Shown piece by piece: positions 39,118 through 48,489 of a stretch of 64,000 nucleotides of DNA (position 1 is the first letter of the stretch; every line of letters begins with the position of its first letter). Source of the DNA: Mediterraneibacter butyricigenes (lineage in GTDB: Bacteria > Bacillota > Clostridia > Lachnospirales > Lachnospiraceae); assembly GCF_003574295.1 (NCBI RefSeq), contig NZ_BHGK01000001.1, positions 620,001 through 684,000 of the forward strand. Direction: 5' to 3'. The notes beneath the pieces are model-generated. The model saw only the letters and a list, made by a program, of their open reading frames with translations. It ran no database searches and was not told the origin of the DNA. A program made the position numbers and the translations under genes.

Positions 39118-40608
39118 TCAATGTATTACTTTAAGTGCATCCTTTTTTGGCACCTCAAAATGTTTTAGTTTTTTACTATTCTTTAATATCTGATAGCATG
39201 AAACAGATGTAAGCGAAAGTAATTTTATAACTGCCACTCCAAAATATAAGCATACACCTGTAGAGCAAGCATATTCACTTATGATGCCATGTGCAATCTC
39301 ATTTCTTATATTTGCACCCGCCTGTTCATTTAATAAACCTCTAAATGTAAACAAAATATCGTTCTCATAGCAATCTAATAATTCCGGTAAGGACAAAATA
39401 GAACTCAATACTTTCTCCATTGATGATCCATCATCTTTTAATGTTACAGTTAAGCCACCAACCTCTTTTGCAATATTTCTAAAAAGATTTTCTACTTGCG
39501 GTGCAAGAATATGCATTGCCTCATAAAATTCTCCGTTCAAAAACATGCGTAACGCACTTTGAAAAATGTGTTCTCTTCCTTCTGGAATAATTGGATTATC
39601 TTTAACCAAAAAGTCTAGCATTGAATTATCAACAACATATGTATCCCTTAAAATAGCCAAAGCATTCTTCATCCAAATGTCACCAGAAATTTTTTGTTTT
39701 TCTAATGCATTCTGATACATATGTAACTCCAAAAGATATGGATCTTTCTCTGGATTTTGTATATCCAGAGGTGGCAAAGCCAACACGGTCTGTCCTTGTG
39801 CATTTATCAAACTTTTTCCAAGCATATGAGCTAATGGATGATCTTTGAATTCTCCAATAACACGATTCTTTATATCTTCTTGTTTTTCAAAGACAAACAT
39901 TTGTGTCAATCTAATTAAACCTTCCTCAAAAGTTAACCCTTCCATGTTAATTTTAATATTGTCGACAACACCTTTTATATCAAGTTCAATAGAAAACGGA
40001 ACCATTATTTGAGGTATCTCTTTTTGTATTTCTACCAATCTTTTATGTGCAATTTCCGCTTTTTGTGGTTCCCCATTATCTCTATACAGTTTAATCCCTT
40101 TTTGATAATAATTAACACACCTAAGAGCTCCCTGTATATCATTTTGAAAGATTCCCTCTGCAAAATCCAAATAATACTTTGCTAAAAGCAAATTATTTTT
40201 CGTTGCTTCTTCTTTCTTTTTTAATTTAAAAAACATTGCTGGAATTTCGATCCCACTTCTATTACAACAATAATTTCTACAATTAATTACTGAATTCAAC
40301 TTTCCATTCATACTATCTTTCAAAAAATAGTAAAATAAACCTTTACCAATAATATACCGTGTTTCGGGTTTAGGGATAATGCAACGTCCCATATCCATAA
40401 ACCATAATTCAGATTCATCTATTATAGTCGTAAGGTACTCAAATTTTAGATCGGAATATAACATTCTCTCGTCGTCATAAAAATAGGCAAGTAACTCATA
40501 ACTATCTTTATGTTCACCAGATACTATTTTATACTCTGGATGATTTATGTAGTACATGTAGTTAACAGTATCCCAATTACAATCAGACCACCCTTTAACA
40601 TCACTCAA
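39118..40608 (-). CDS. DUF4209 (RNxxxHG) protein, 5'-truncated
   Basis: 496 residues are shown from TTG 40608, but the same frame stays open and protein-like upstream to about 40730 (ECTASIEHTEYLWRKHFGYD) without a good start. The natural 5' end therefore seems lost at a junction with a sensor-kinase remnant. The C-terminal DUF4209 region has RNEIAHG at 435-441 (R-x4-H), the pattern also used by HEPN ribonucleases. The N-terminal part is helical and TPR-like. A DNA copy of its 3' third is split by the composite transposon at 46044/60191. Function unknown; a stress or defence role is possible. Confidence 0.65.
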   Translation of the reverse strand: MSDVKGWSDCNWDTVNYMYYINHPEYKIVSGEHKDSYELLAYFYDDERMLYSDLKFEYLTTIIDESELWFMDMGRCIIPKPETRYIIGKGLFYYFLKDSMNGKLNSVINCRNYCCNRSGIEIPAMFFKLKKKEEATKNNLLLAKYYLDFAEGIFQNDIQGALRCVNYYQKGIKLYRDNGEPQKAEIAHKRLVEIQKEIPQIMVPFSIELDIKGVVDNIKINMEGLTFEEGLIRLTQMFVFEKQEDIKNRVIGEFKDHPLAHMLGKSLINAQGQTVLALPPLDIQNPEKDPYLLELHMYQNALEKQKISGDIWMKNALAILRDTYVVDNSMLDFLVKDNPIIPEGREHIFQSALRMFLNGEFYEAMHILAPQVENLFRNIAKEVGGLTVTLKDDGSSMEKVLSSILSLPELLDCYENDILFTFRGLLNEQAGANIRNEIAHGIISEYACSTGVCLYFGVAVIKLLSLTSVSCYQILKNSKKLKHFEVPKKDALKVIH

Positions 40609-40764
40609 AATAAGATCAAATCTTTTTGAAGGACTTAAGTCATATCCAAAATGCTTTCTCCATAAATACTCTGTATGTTCAATACTTGCAGTACACTCCT
40701 TAGGAGTGTTTATATCAGCAGTTCTAATGGTATGTAATGCGCTCCTTCCGGGAAAGCTGTTCCT

Positions 40765-41127
40765 TTAGATGCCTGTCGAAATCCAGTCCTTAAATTCCTG
40801 TCTTTCTTTATCATACAGATATTGAACCGCATATTGGTCAGCAGAAGAATTGAAATTATCACCCTGTTTCAGATTCATTTTTTTTACGTTGGTTCCATCG
40901 TTTATATGGAGAATTTCAAAGGAACCGGTATTTAATTCAACATAATAGACAGCCGTAAAATCTGCATATATCTTATCCAAAAGCCGTCTTTCCGCCATCT
41001 GTTCTTCCAACGTACTTTTCAGTTTTCTGTTCCTCATATGTACCATTACAGTCAGGATAAGAAGCAGAACGATCAGCACAGTTATAAAAACCAAAACAGT
41101 CACAGACTGCGGTTGCCTCATAATCAT
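40765..41127 (-). pseudogene. Truncated sensor protein remnant
   Basis: 120 residues: a membrane helix (about 9-30, TVLVFITVLIVLLLILTVMV) then a PAS-like start (ERRLLDKIYADFTAVYYVEL). A different frame just downstream encodes RHLKEQLSRKERITYH, the natural continuation in GGDEF/kinase relatives, so a frameshift near 40780 and a deletion near 40730 broke the gene. It overlaps the hybrid kinase stop by 4 bp. Confidence 0.65.
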
Positions 41128-43997
41128 TTATGACAGGCATTTTGCTTTCTCAACTCTTCGCTTATGGTCTGCTTAATTTTTTTATCATCCAACGGCTTTG
41201 ACAAATGTGCGTTCATTCCTGCTTCCATACACCTTTCGGCATCTTCCCTGAATGCATTTGCAGTCATAGCAATGATAGGGATTGTTTTTGCATCTTGCCG
41301 TTCCAGGTCTCTTATTGTTCTTGCAGCAGTAAGACCATCCATCACCGGCATCATAACATCCATTAAAATAACATCGTATGTTCCCGGTTCGGAAGCTTCA
41401 AAATGCTGAACAGCTTCTAACCCATTATTCACTGTTTCTACTTTAGCTCCATTTTCCGTCAGCATAAATTCTGCTATTTCCATATTCAGCTCATTATCTT
41501 CAACCAGCAATACCCGGATATCTGATATATCTGCATCAAAATCTTCTTTTTCTTCCGGTCGTGCATTCGTATCAATTTTAAATGGAAGTATTACAGTAAA
41601 ACAGCTTCCTTCACCAAGCTTGCTTTCAACGGTTATGGTTCCGCCCATCTTTTCTACAAGTTGTTTCACAATAGGCATTCCCAGACCTGTCCCATTATAA
41701 TCAGAACGTGGGGAATTATCTGCCTGTACAAATGGAGTAAACAATTCATTTTTTATAAATTCTTCTGACATTCCAATTCCATTATCTTTTATTTTAAATT
41801 CACATGTCATGTGATCTTCTGATCTTTCAATCGTTCTCATACTCATGTAAATAAAACCATTCACCTTATTGTACTTCATACTGTTTGTAAACAGATTCAT
41901 CAATATTTTTTTCAGATGAACTGCATTGCTCCAAACATATATACCACTGTAATCATCATGTTCTCCTATAACATGAAGTCCTTTTTCTTCTGCCTGAAAA
42001 GATAGTGACTCCGTGATTTCCTGACATACCTGATCCAGATTGATGGATTCATCACCAAAAACCACTGTATCTGATTCTAACTTTGCCATATCTAAAACAT
42101 CATTTATCAATGATAGTAGCAGCTTCGATGACTCATGTATTTTATTCATGCAATCCTTTGCCCGCTCAGCATCATTTCCGCTTTTCTCAAGAATCGTAAG
42201 CATGCCAATAATACCATTGATCGGTGTTCTGATATCATGAGACATGTTATTTAAAAAGGACGTCTTAGCCTTATTGGCACTCTGTGCTTCTACAAGTGCA
42301 TTTTGTAATTCCTGCTGTTTTTCTTCAAGTTCCTGATTCAGTTTTAATGCCTGCTCAGCAGATTTCTTGAATCTTTCCTCCGCACGTTTTGACTTCTTCC
42401 AAGAACGAAGAATAATACACAGAACAACGAAAAAAGTAATTCCAACGATAAGTGAAACTGTCAGTAAATTATCCTGAATAAAATCCCTCGCTGTAACTTT
42501 TCGTGAGGAAGCATTATACGAAACTACTGCACCCGAAAATTGAGTTGTAGGCATAGATGTCAGTGTTTTATTCAGAATGGACAAAAGAACCGGTTCTCCC
42601 TGCTGAACAGCAAATGGAACATCAGCTTCTTTTGTCAGGAAAACACTATGAAGCTTATTATTTTTCAAATAGTCTGAAACAGTACCTGAATTGCTTACAA
42701 TACAATCCGTCTCCCCTTTCTGCATTGCTTTTACTGCTGCATCTGATGTTTCATATTCCACAACCTTCCATTGCGGATAATTGTATGAAAGATATGCTTT
42801 CAATGCAAAATCATCTTTTTCAACGGCAACTGTATTCTCTTTATTTTCATCAAAAGAATCCTTTGCCGTAATTGCTGCCATATTGATAGTCAGCAGCGTA
42901 TCCGACAAAGCAAACCCATTTGTTTCTGCAAAGTATGGATTCTGGTTTGCATGAAAAATCAGGTCTATTTTTCCATCCTGCAATGCCTGAAGCAGTTCAC
43001 TTCTTGTATCATACCCCTTTAATTCAAATTCCAGAGTCTGACCTTGCAGACAATTTTCTGCAAGATCCACATAATCTGTAATAACACCTGTCAGTTTACC
43101 TGTTGATGGATCTACACTGCTGATACCTCCATCCTGATTCAGATACCCTATCCGGATTGCACCATGCTGCCCGATCCACTCACTTTCTTCTTTTGAAAGA
43201 AACGAGCTGCTCTGTGCAGAAAGATAACGCCTGTAGAGATCATCTGTGTAAAATGGGTTGTCATCCTTGATTCTGCGCATAGCACTATCCAGTGCTTCTT
43301 TGATATCCGGGCGTTCTGGATTTATAGCGAAATAGATTTCTGTCTCTCCAATACTTGTAATCGGCGAAATCTCCGATTCTTCCCAACGGAGGTCTTCTTC
43401 CGAAACGAAGCAGTCAATTTCATGGTTCGACAGTTTGTCCATAATTTCTGTGGTTGTAGAAACATTGATATGCTTCGTATGCAGACCATATTTTGATTCC
43501 CATTCATTAAGCACATCCTCCAGTATATTATCTTTAGACACACCAATATTTTTTCCCTCAAAAGAATCCAAATTTCCTGCTGTAAGATCCATATTGGATG
43601 CATCCGTATAGATGTAATATTTCTCTTCCCCCATAGGCATATCGGAAAAAAGCATATTTTCAGCACGTTCGTCTGTATAGGAAATGCCACCAAGAATATC
43701 AATCTCTCCATTTTCCAACTGTGTAAAGCAGTTTTTCCAATCACTTGTTATGTATTTATATGTCCATCCTGCATAACCTGCAATATCTTGAAGATACTCA
43801 TACCCATAGCCGCTTCTTTCTCCCTTTTCATTGACTACATTATAAGTTTCCTCAAAAGATCCTACCCGGATAACATTGTCAGAGTTTTCTTTGGCAGATG
43901 TAGGAACGGATAAAACAATAAAACATATAATTGTACAAAATATAAAGTAACAAAATTTGAAATTTCTTATATTCTGTACTAATTTGCACTTCTTCAT
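41124..43997 (-). CDS. BvgS/EvgS-like hybrid sensor histidine kinase
   Basis: 957 residues from ATG 43997 (GGAGGGTGGGAGAA). Signal anchor, two periplasmic-type substrate-binding domains (about 40-265 and 275-500), a membrane helix (about 520-540), a coiled coil, HisKA with SHDIRTPINGIIGM, HATPase with NGIGMSEEFIKNELFTPFVQ and GTGLGMPIVKQLVEKMGG, and a receiver domain (VLLVEDNELNMEIAEFML, DVILMDVMMPVMDG). It senses small molecules through the two outer domains. The HPt and response-regulator genes that would partner it are only fragments next door. Confidence 0.92.
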   Translation of the reverse strand: MKKCKLVQNIRNFKFCYFIFCTIICFIVLSVPTSAKENSDNVIRVGSFEETYNVVNEKGERSGYGYEYLQDIAGYAGWTYKYITSDWKNCFTQLENGEIDILGGISYTDERAENMLFSDMPMGEEKYYIYTDASNMDLTAGNLDSFEGKNIGVSKDNILEDVLNEWESKYGLHTKHINVSTTTEIMDKLSNHEIDCFVSEEDLRWEESEISPITSIGETEIYFAINPERPDIKEALDSAMRRIKDDNPFYTDDLYRRYLSAQSSSFLSKEESEWIGQHGAIRIGYLNQDGGISSVDPSTGKLTGVITDYVDLAENCLQGQTLEFELKGYDTRSELLQALQDGKIDLIFHANQNPYFAETNGFALSDTLLTINMAAITAKDSFDENKENTVAVEKDDFALKAYLSYNYPQWKVVEYETSDAAVKAMQKGETDCIVSNSGTVSDYLKNNKLHSVFLTKEADVPFAVQQGEPVLLSILNKTLTSMPTTQFSGAVVSYNASSRKVTARDFIQDNLLTVSLIVGITFFVVLCIILRSWKKSKRAEERFKKSAEQALKLNQELEEKQQELQNALVEAQSANKAKTSFLNNMSHDIRTPINGIIGMLTILEKSGNDAERAKDCMNKIHESSKLLLSLINDVLDMAKLESDTVVFGDESINLDQVCQEITESLSFQAEEKGLHVIGEHDDYSGIYVWSNAVHLKKILMNLFTNSMKYNKVNGFIYMSMRTIERSEDHMTCEFKIKDNGIGMSEEFIKNELFTPFVQADNSPRSDYNGTGLGMPIVKQLVEKMGGTITVESKLGEGSCFTVILPFKIDTNARPEEKEDFDADISDIRVLLVEDNELNMEIAEFMLTENGAKVETVNNGLEAVQHFEASEPGTYDVILMDVMMPVMDGLTAARTIRDLERQDAKTIPIIAMTANAFREDAERCMEAGMNAHLSKPLDDKKIKQTISEELRKQNACHK

Positions 43998-44152
43998 CTT
44001 TCTCCCACCCTCCAGGCTACAGTCGCTTGCTTGCTTGCAGATTTTAATTTTACATTCATTAATGTTCAATACTCCCACAACATTTTTATAAATATCTTTG
44101 CGACAGCTTCTGCTGTACTTTTACTATAATTATACTCTACAGCCAACTTGTG

Positions 44153-44215
44153 TCAATTTACTAAAACAGCCTCATAGTTTCCTCCGATAGCTTTATAGCA
44201 CTCCTGCATTGTCAT
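44153..44215 (-). pseudogene. HPt-domain protein, N-terminal remnant
   Basis: ATG 44215 behind AGGAGGGCTAAAAG encodes MTMQECYKAIGGNYEAVLVN and then stops. MTLxECYxxIGGDYExV is the usual start of stand-alone HPt proteins encoded near hybrid kinases. Only the start survives. Confidence 0.5.
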
Positions 44216-44262
44216 CTTTTAGCCCTCCTGTCAATTGTATTCCACTAATTCAGGAACCTCTG

Positions 44263-44355
44263 CTAATCATTATGAACATACCTTAAAATCGTTTTTATAA
44301 CTTCCTCAATCACAATTGGCTTTGTGTAATTTGAACCCTCTATGTTCTCAATCAC
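44263..44355 (-). pseudogene. Receiver-domain C-terminal remnant
   Basis: A frame ending at TAG 44263 encodes NYTKPIVIEEVIKTILRYVH ND, like the last helix of a receiver domain (KPIxxxEVxxxIxxY). It is cut at the end of the AlbA_2 gene. With the HPt remnant it indicates a decayed phosphorelay locus. Confidence 0.4.
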
Positions 44356-45605
44356 TTAATGATATATTTTGTTCCTCTGCCTTTTCCTTCAACTGCAATC
44401 ACACCATTTTTCTCCATAGCTTTCAGTAATTGTGTTGTTTTTGATTTGCCAAATGGGACATATGGTGCAATTTCACTTATTGGTTTCAGCATCGTCTTAC
44501 TTAAAAATTTGTAAATCACTTTTTCGTCTTCGGTTAAATTGACATTCGTTTCAAATATCGGTAGTACAATTTTTATAGCATTTTCTGACACTTCAAATTC
44601 TGGTTTTATCAAACTCTCTGCATACAGTTGTTTGATTCGTGTAATTCCTGTTCCAAATATCTCTACTAATCCCAGTCTGTAAAATACATTTGCAAGATTT
44701 CTATTTCTTAAAATAGATAGTTTACCTGATAAATATTCTTCTGCCGTTATTCCAGCCGGCAATCCACCAGGAGACACTACTTCTATTTTATCATCAAACA
44801 TAGAAACTCTGATGTGTGAATTAATATCCCATACCCTATGAATCAAAGCATTTGCAATTGCTTCTCTGAAAGCTGCTTCCGGTATTTTCTCTACCATCTT
44901 TCTGTCAGCCCCCTGTATTACTTCATATTGGTAATAATCTCTAAATACAGCAAGTGCTTTTTCATATATTTCTAAAACCGATATATGTTCAAACGTTACT
45001 CTTTTTTGAATAATACTGATATTCTCACCGAACTTAACAATATCAATTCCTGAAAAATGATTTTTATCTGCCAAAAGTCCCGCTGCATTATTATAACCAT
45101 TTATATTGTCATACAGGTTCAATGTCTTTAAAGTATCTTGATTGAAAGTTTCAATGTAAATATTTTCTTTCAGTTTACACTGTAAAATTTTAAAAGATAG
45201 CTCCTGATCTTTACAAGGTAATTCTTCGAAGCTAATATTTTTTCCATCTAATACAAGCCTTGAAAATTCCAATGTATCTACCTCTATCGTTGCTGTATCA
45301 TTTCGTTTGTATGCTTTTGATTTATATAAATACGGTTTTTGAAGACCACTTTTTACAGTAAGTTTTATCGTCTGGTCATTATTCTGTATTTCAAGTGTAT
45401 AGTTTGGTTGAGGTGATATACTGTCATTGATTTTATTTTCGATATCCAGACAGGCCTGTTTTACATCTAGCAATCCTTTCACATTTCCATTATCATCAAC
45501 CCCAAAAAGAATTGTTCCACCATTGTAATTCGAAAAGGCACTAACTGTTTTCAAAAAAGTATTCGTAATCGTTTCCTTGAATTCTAATATTCTTGTTTCA
45601 CGCAT
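44352..45605 (-). CDS. AlbA_2/ATP-binding (Schlafen-like) regulator
   Basis: 417 residues from ATG 45605. N-terminal AlbA_2 domain (RILEFKETITNTFLKTVSAF, NYNGGTILFGVDDNGNVKG), a GHKL-type ATPase region (PEAAFREAIANALIHRVWDI, VSPGGLPAGITAEEYLSG) and a C-terminal winged helix (APYVPFGKSKTTQLLKAMEK). Proteins of this class are putative transcription regulators, often in mobile regions. It lies between signalling-gene remnants and the duplicated DUF4209 tail, so it probably arrived by transfer. Confidence 0.8.
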   Translation of the reverse strand: MRETRILEFKETITNTFLKTVSAFSNYNGGTILFGVDDNGNVKGLLDVKQACLDIENKINDSISPQPNYTLEIQNNDQTIKLTVKSGLQKPYLYKSKAYKRNDTATIEVDTLEFSRLVLDGKNISFEELPCKDQELSFKILQCKLKENIYIETFNQDTLKTLNLYDNINGYNNAAGLLADKNHFSGIDIVKFGENISIIQKRVTFEHISVLEIYEKALAVFRDYYQYEVIQGADRKMVEKIPEAAFREAIANALIHRVWDINSHIRVSMFDDKIEVVSPGGLPAGITAEEYLSGKLSILRNRNLANVFYRLGLVEIFGTGITRIKQLYAESLIKPEFEVSENAIKIVLPIFETNVNLTEDEKVIYKFLSKTMLKPISEIAPYVPFGKSKTTQLLKAMEKNGVIAVEGKGRGTKYIIK

Positions 45606-45799
45606 AGTAATCGTTCCCTTTCCAACCATAATGATTATATTATATGCAAAAATGCGCAAAAAATCAATCGTATTTTTTTACGATTGATTTTTTAATTGAT
45701 TTTGAGTGTAGTATTATTTTTTGACCAACTGAATTATGACAACTTTTTTAATTATTCCGATTCGGTCTTCCAAAGGTATAAATAAGGTGTAAATTATTT

Positions 45800-46044
45800 G
45801 TTTCTCCTTGTTTTGCCCCGGAATGCCCTATTTGGCAAGGGTTTCCGGGGTTATTGTGACATGCTCTGAAATTACAGATTGTGGCAAATCAGAGCAGAAT
45901 TAAGCAAGTTATTACTACCTGTTAGTAGTAAAATTGGTAGTAAATGGGGAAGGGTTACTACTAATTTTTTTATCATCAATGTATTACTTTAAGTGCATCC
46001 TTTTTTGGCACCTCAAAATGTTTTAGTTTTTTACTATTCTTTAA
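45800..46044 (-). pseudogene. Second copy of the DUF4209 region, 3' part (left of transposon)
   Basis: Matches 38943-39186: the hairpin segment, then the last codons of the DUF4209 gene up to the TTTAA duplicated by the transposon. The rest of this copy continues at 60191. Confidence 0.85.
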
Positions 46045-46370
46045 CCTAAATTATTCACGGAACAGTATCTGAAGCGATAACTGTGCCATGAATCTAAAAA
46101 TTGATCCACGCAGCCATAACATCACTCAATTAACCCGTCAAAAGGGTATAAAATCCCTGTGGCAGAGTTCAGAGTGCAATTGTTAAGCTATCAAGGTTCG
46201 TTAATAGTTGCTATTCCAGCTGTACATTCAGCTTACCGATATTTGAAAGTGTCTCATAGAATTCATGCTCTTTTTTTATTCACTAGATAAGTGAAAAGCA
46301 ATATTCAATTAAAATACAGTAACTATGTGGCTTTCAGCCACTTTCACGGCTACGCCGTGAATAATCCAGG
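46045..46370 (-). mobile_element. IS1380-family deletion derivative 1 (326 bp, MITE-like)
   Basis: The first 222 bp of the IS left end (46045-46266) joined to the last 104 bp of the right end (46267-46370). Both terminal repeats are kept, all of the transposase core is lost. It ends 5 bp before the stop codon of the alcohol dehydrogenase gene. Confidence 0.9.
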
Positions 46371-46375
46371 ATAAG

Positions 46376-47566
46376 TTATTTTGACATGTTAAAAATATTT
46401 ATTACATCATCTTTATTTAATTTTTTAAAGAAACCAACAGAACCATTACCTGTTGCGACACATTTGATTGCCATTTCTTCAATTTGGGCATCTGTAGGTT
46501 CAATACCCAATTCACTCATACTTGTAGGCATACCAATTTTTCTACACCAATCTTCCCATGCTTCTATTCCTTTCAGAGCAGTTTCTTCTAAATTGTAGAA
46601 GTTTTCAGGAACATTAAATACGCGTACTGCAAATTGTGCAAAGCGTGCAGGATTAATCTTATAAACATAGCGTGCCCAACTACCCCAGACAGCACAAAGA
46701 CCAGCTCCGTGAGCAACATCAAACATTCCACCCAACTCATGTTCAATTTTATGAGAAGCAAAATCGGATTGTCGTCCAGTTCCTGTCAGCCCGTTATGAG
46801 ATAAACTTCCTGCCCACATTAAAGTAGCACGAGCTTCATAATCATCAGGAGTTTTTACTGCTTTTAATGTAGCATCTCTAACAGCAACTAATAGACCTTC
46901 TGACATTCTGTCAATTAAGTCTACATCTGTTGTATTTGTGAAATATCTTTCCATTGTATGCATCATAATGTCAGATGCACCACTTGCTATTTGATATACT
47001 GGAAGAGTGTATGTAAGTTCAGGATTCATACAAGCAAATAACGGTCTAGCACAATCATGATTATATGAGCGCTTTAAATTTTTTTGACCTTTGTATTCCT
47101 CGATTGTAACCACCATGGAATTACTTGTTTCTGATCCTGTGGCAGCAATTGTAGAAATACAACCTATAGGTGCAATCTTATCAGTTGTTACATTGCCCAT
47201 GAGCAATTCTTCCAATTCAAAATCATTGGCTAATCCATAAGCAATTCCTTTTGCAGAATCAATAGCACTTCCACCGCCTATTGCAAGAATAAAATCAACA
47301 TTTTCAAGTTTACAAAGTTCAATTCCTTTTTTTATAAGAGATAACCTAGGATTTGGGACTACTCCGTCTAAGTCGATATATTCTAAGCCCGCATCTGTTA
47401 ATCCTCTGTGTACACGATCTAACACTCCGGTTTTTTGTAAATAATCACCACCAAAATGCACTAACACCTTATGGGCACCATACTGTTTAATTTCCTTTCC
47501 AGCTTCACTTTCGACATTCTTTCCAAAAATAACTTTTGTAGGATTATGAAATTGAAAATTAATCAT
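46376..47566 (-). CDS. Iron-containing alcohol dehydrogenase (butanol dehydrogenase type)
   Basis: 396 residues from ATG 47566 (AGGAG upstream). Family features: FILAIGGGSAIDSAKGIAYG (nucleotide binding), CISTIAATGSETSNSMVVTI, and the metal ligands in ASGASDIMMHTMERYF, SHKIEHELGGMFDVAHGAGL (His-x3-His...His). Reduces aldehydes to alcohols with NAD(P)H, probably redox balancing in fermentation. It lies alone between two IS derivatives with an unusual 5-bp spacing to the first. Confidence 0.93.
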   Translation of the reverse strand: MINFQFHNPTKVIFGKNVESEAGKEIKQYGAHKVLVHFGGDYLQKTGVLDRVHRGLTDAGLEYIDLDGVVPNPRLSLIKKGIELCKLENVDFILAIGGGSAIDSAKGIAYGLANDFELEELLMGNVTTDKIAPIGCISTIAATGSETSNSMVVTIEEYKGQKNLKRSYNHDCARPLFACMNPELTYTLPVYQIASGASDIMMHTMERYFTNTTDVDLIDRMSEGLLVAVRDATLKAVKTPDDYEARATLMWAGSLSHNGLTGTGRQSDFASHKIEHELGGMFDVAHGAGLCAVWGSWARYVYKINPARFAQFAVRVFNVPENFYNLEETALKGIEAWEDWCRKIGMPTSMSELGIEPTDAQIEEMAIKCVATGNGSVGFFKKLNKDDVINIFNMSK

Positions 47567-47625
47567 AAATAACATCTCCTTTACTTCACTGAATTTTGTA
47601 TGAACTAATTAAGATTATAAAGAAA

Positions 47626-48484
47626 CCTAAATTATTCACGGAACAGTATCTGAAGCGATAACTGTGCCATGAATCTAAAAATTGATCCACGCAGCCATAA
47701 CATCACTCAATTAACCCGTCAAAAGGGTATAAAATCCCTGTGGCAGAGTTCAGAGTGCAATTGTTAAGCTATCAAGGTTCGTTAATAGTTGCTATTCCAG
47801 CTGTACATTCAGCTTACCGATATTTGAAAGTGTCTCATAGAATTCATTCTTATAAGGGCAGCTACTGCACAGCTTGAATGTGATATATCTTGCTGAACGA
47901 ATTATTTTTGCAGCAATCTTCAGCAGTTTTAAACGGACGGTATCTATGCGTTGTTTTCGCATGTTTGCTGATAATGCCAATCGTCTAATCTTGATACCGT
48001 AGGTTGTGATGCTAAAGCATCTTTATTTAGTACTGCTTTAAATACTGGGTCATTTGTAAGTTCATCTGAAACATCATCTTCAAAATAACCTGCAATAATC
48101 ATATAGATTATCTGAAGGAGATTCTCCTTGTCAGTGTGATATCTAAATGATGCAGAATCATTAGTCTTAAATGAGCGACTGAAAAGTTTATCAATGTCAA
48201 GTTTACTTACGAATTCTTTGATAAGAAGCAGGCCTGCATCGGAGGATAAATCTCCTCCATCAAAATTTATTTTAATCTGTCTATTGCTTTCTAGTGATAA
48301 GGTGTTTACAATACTCATGAAGGGCTCCTTTGTTTGTATTATTAATGGCTTTGAACACCTTAATTTTACCACAAATGGATGCTCTTTTTTTATTCACTAG
48401 ATAAGTGAAAAGCAATATTCAATTAAAATACAGTAACTATGTGGCTTTCAGCCACTTTCACGGCTACGCCGTGAATAATCCAGG
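47626..48484 (-). mobile_element. IS1380-family deletion derivative 2 (859 bp)
   Basis: Both IS ends are present. The transposase gene keeps its N-terminal about 120 codons and C-terminal about 60 codons, joined out of frame near 47987 by an internal deletion of about 0.8 kb. Sequence variants shared with derivative 1 (TTATTCACTAGATAAG near the right end) indicate a common lineage. It ends 5 bp before the stop of the KDG kinase gene. Confidence 0.92.
47792..48318 (-). pseudogene. Deleted IS1380 transposase
   Basis: N-terminal part MSIVNTLSLESNRQIKINFD ... up to ASQPTVSRL (48318 to about 47990), then the frame shifts at the deletion and the C-terminal part (RLALSANMRKQRIDTVRLKL ...) follows in another frame to 47792. 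Inactive. Confidence 0.88.
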
Positions 48485-48489
48485 ATAAA

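Noticed and set aside
47626-48484. Simple IS insertion with its own target duplication
   Set aside because: Immediate flanks (AGAAA and ATAAA) do not match, so no clean duplication supports a single insertion at this spot.
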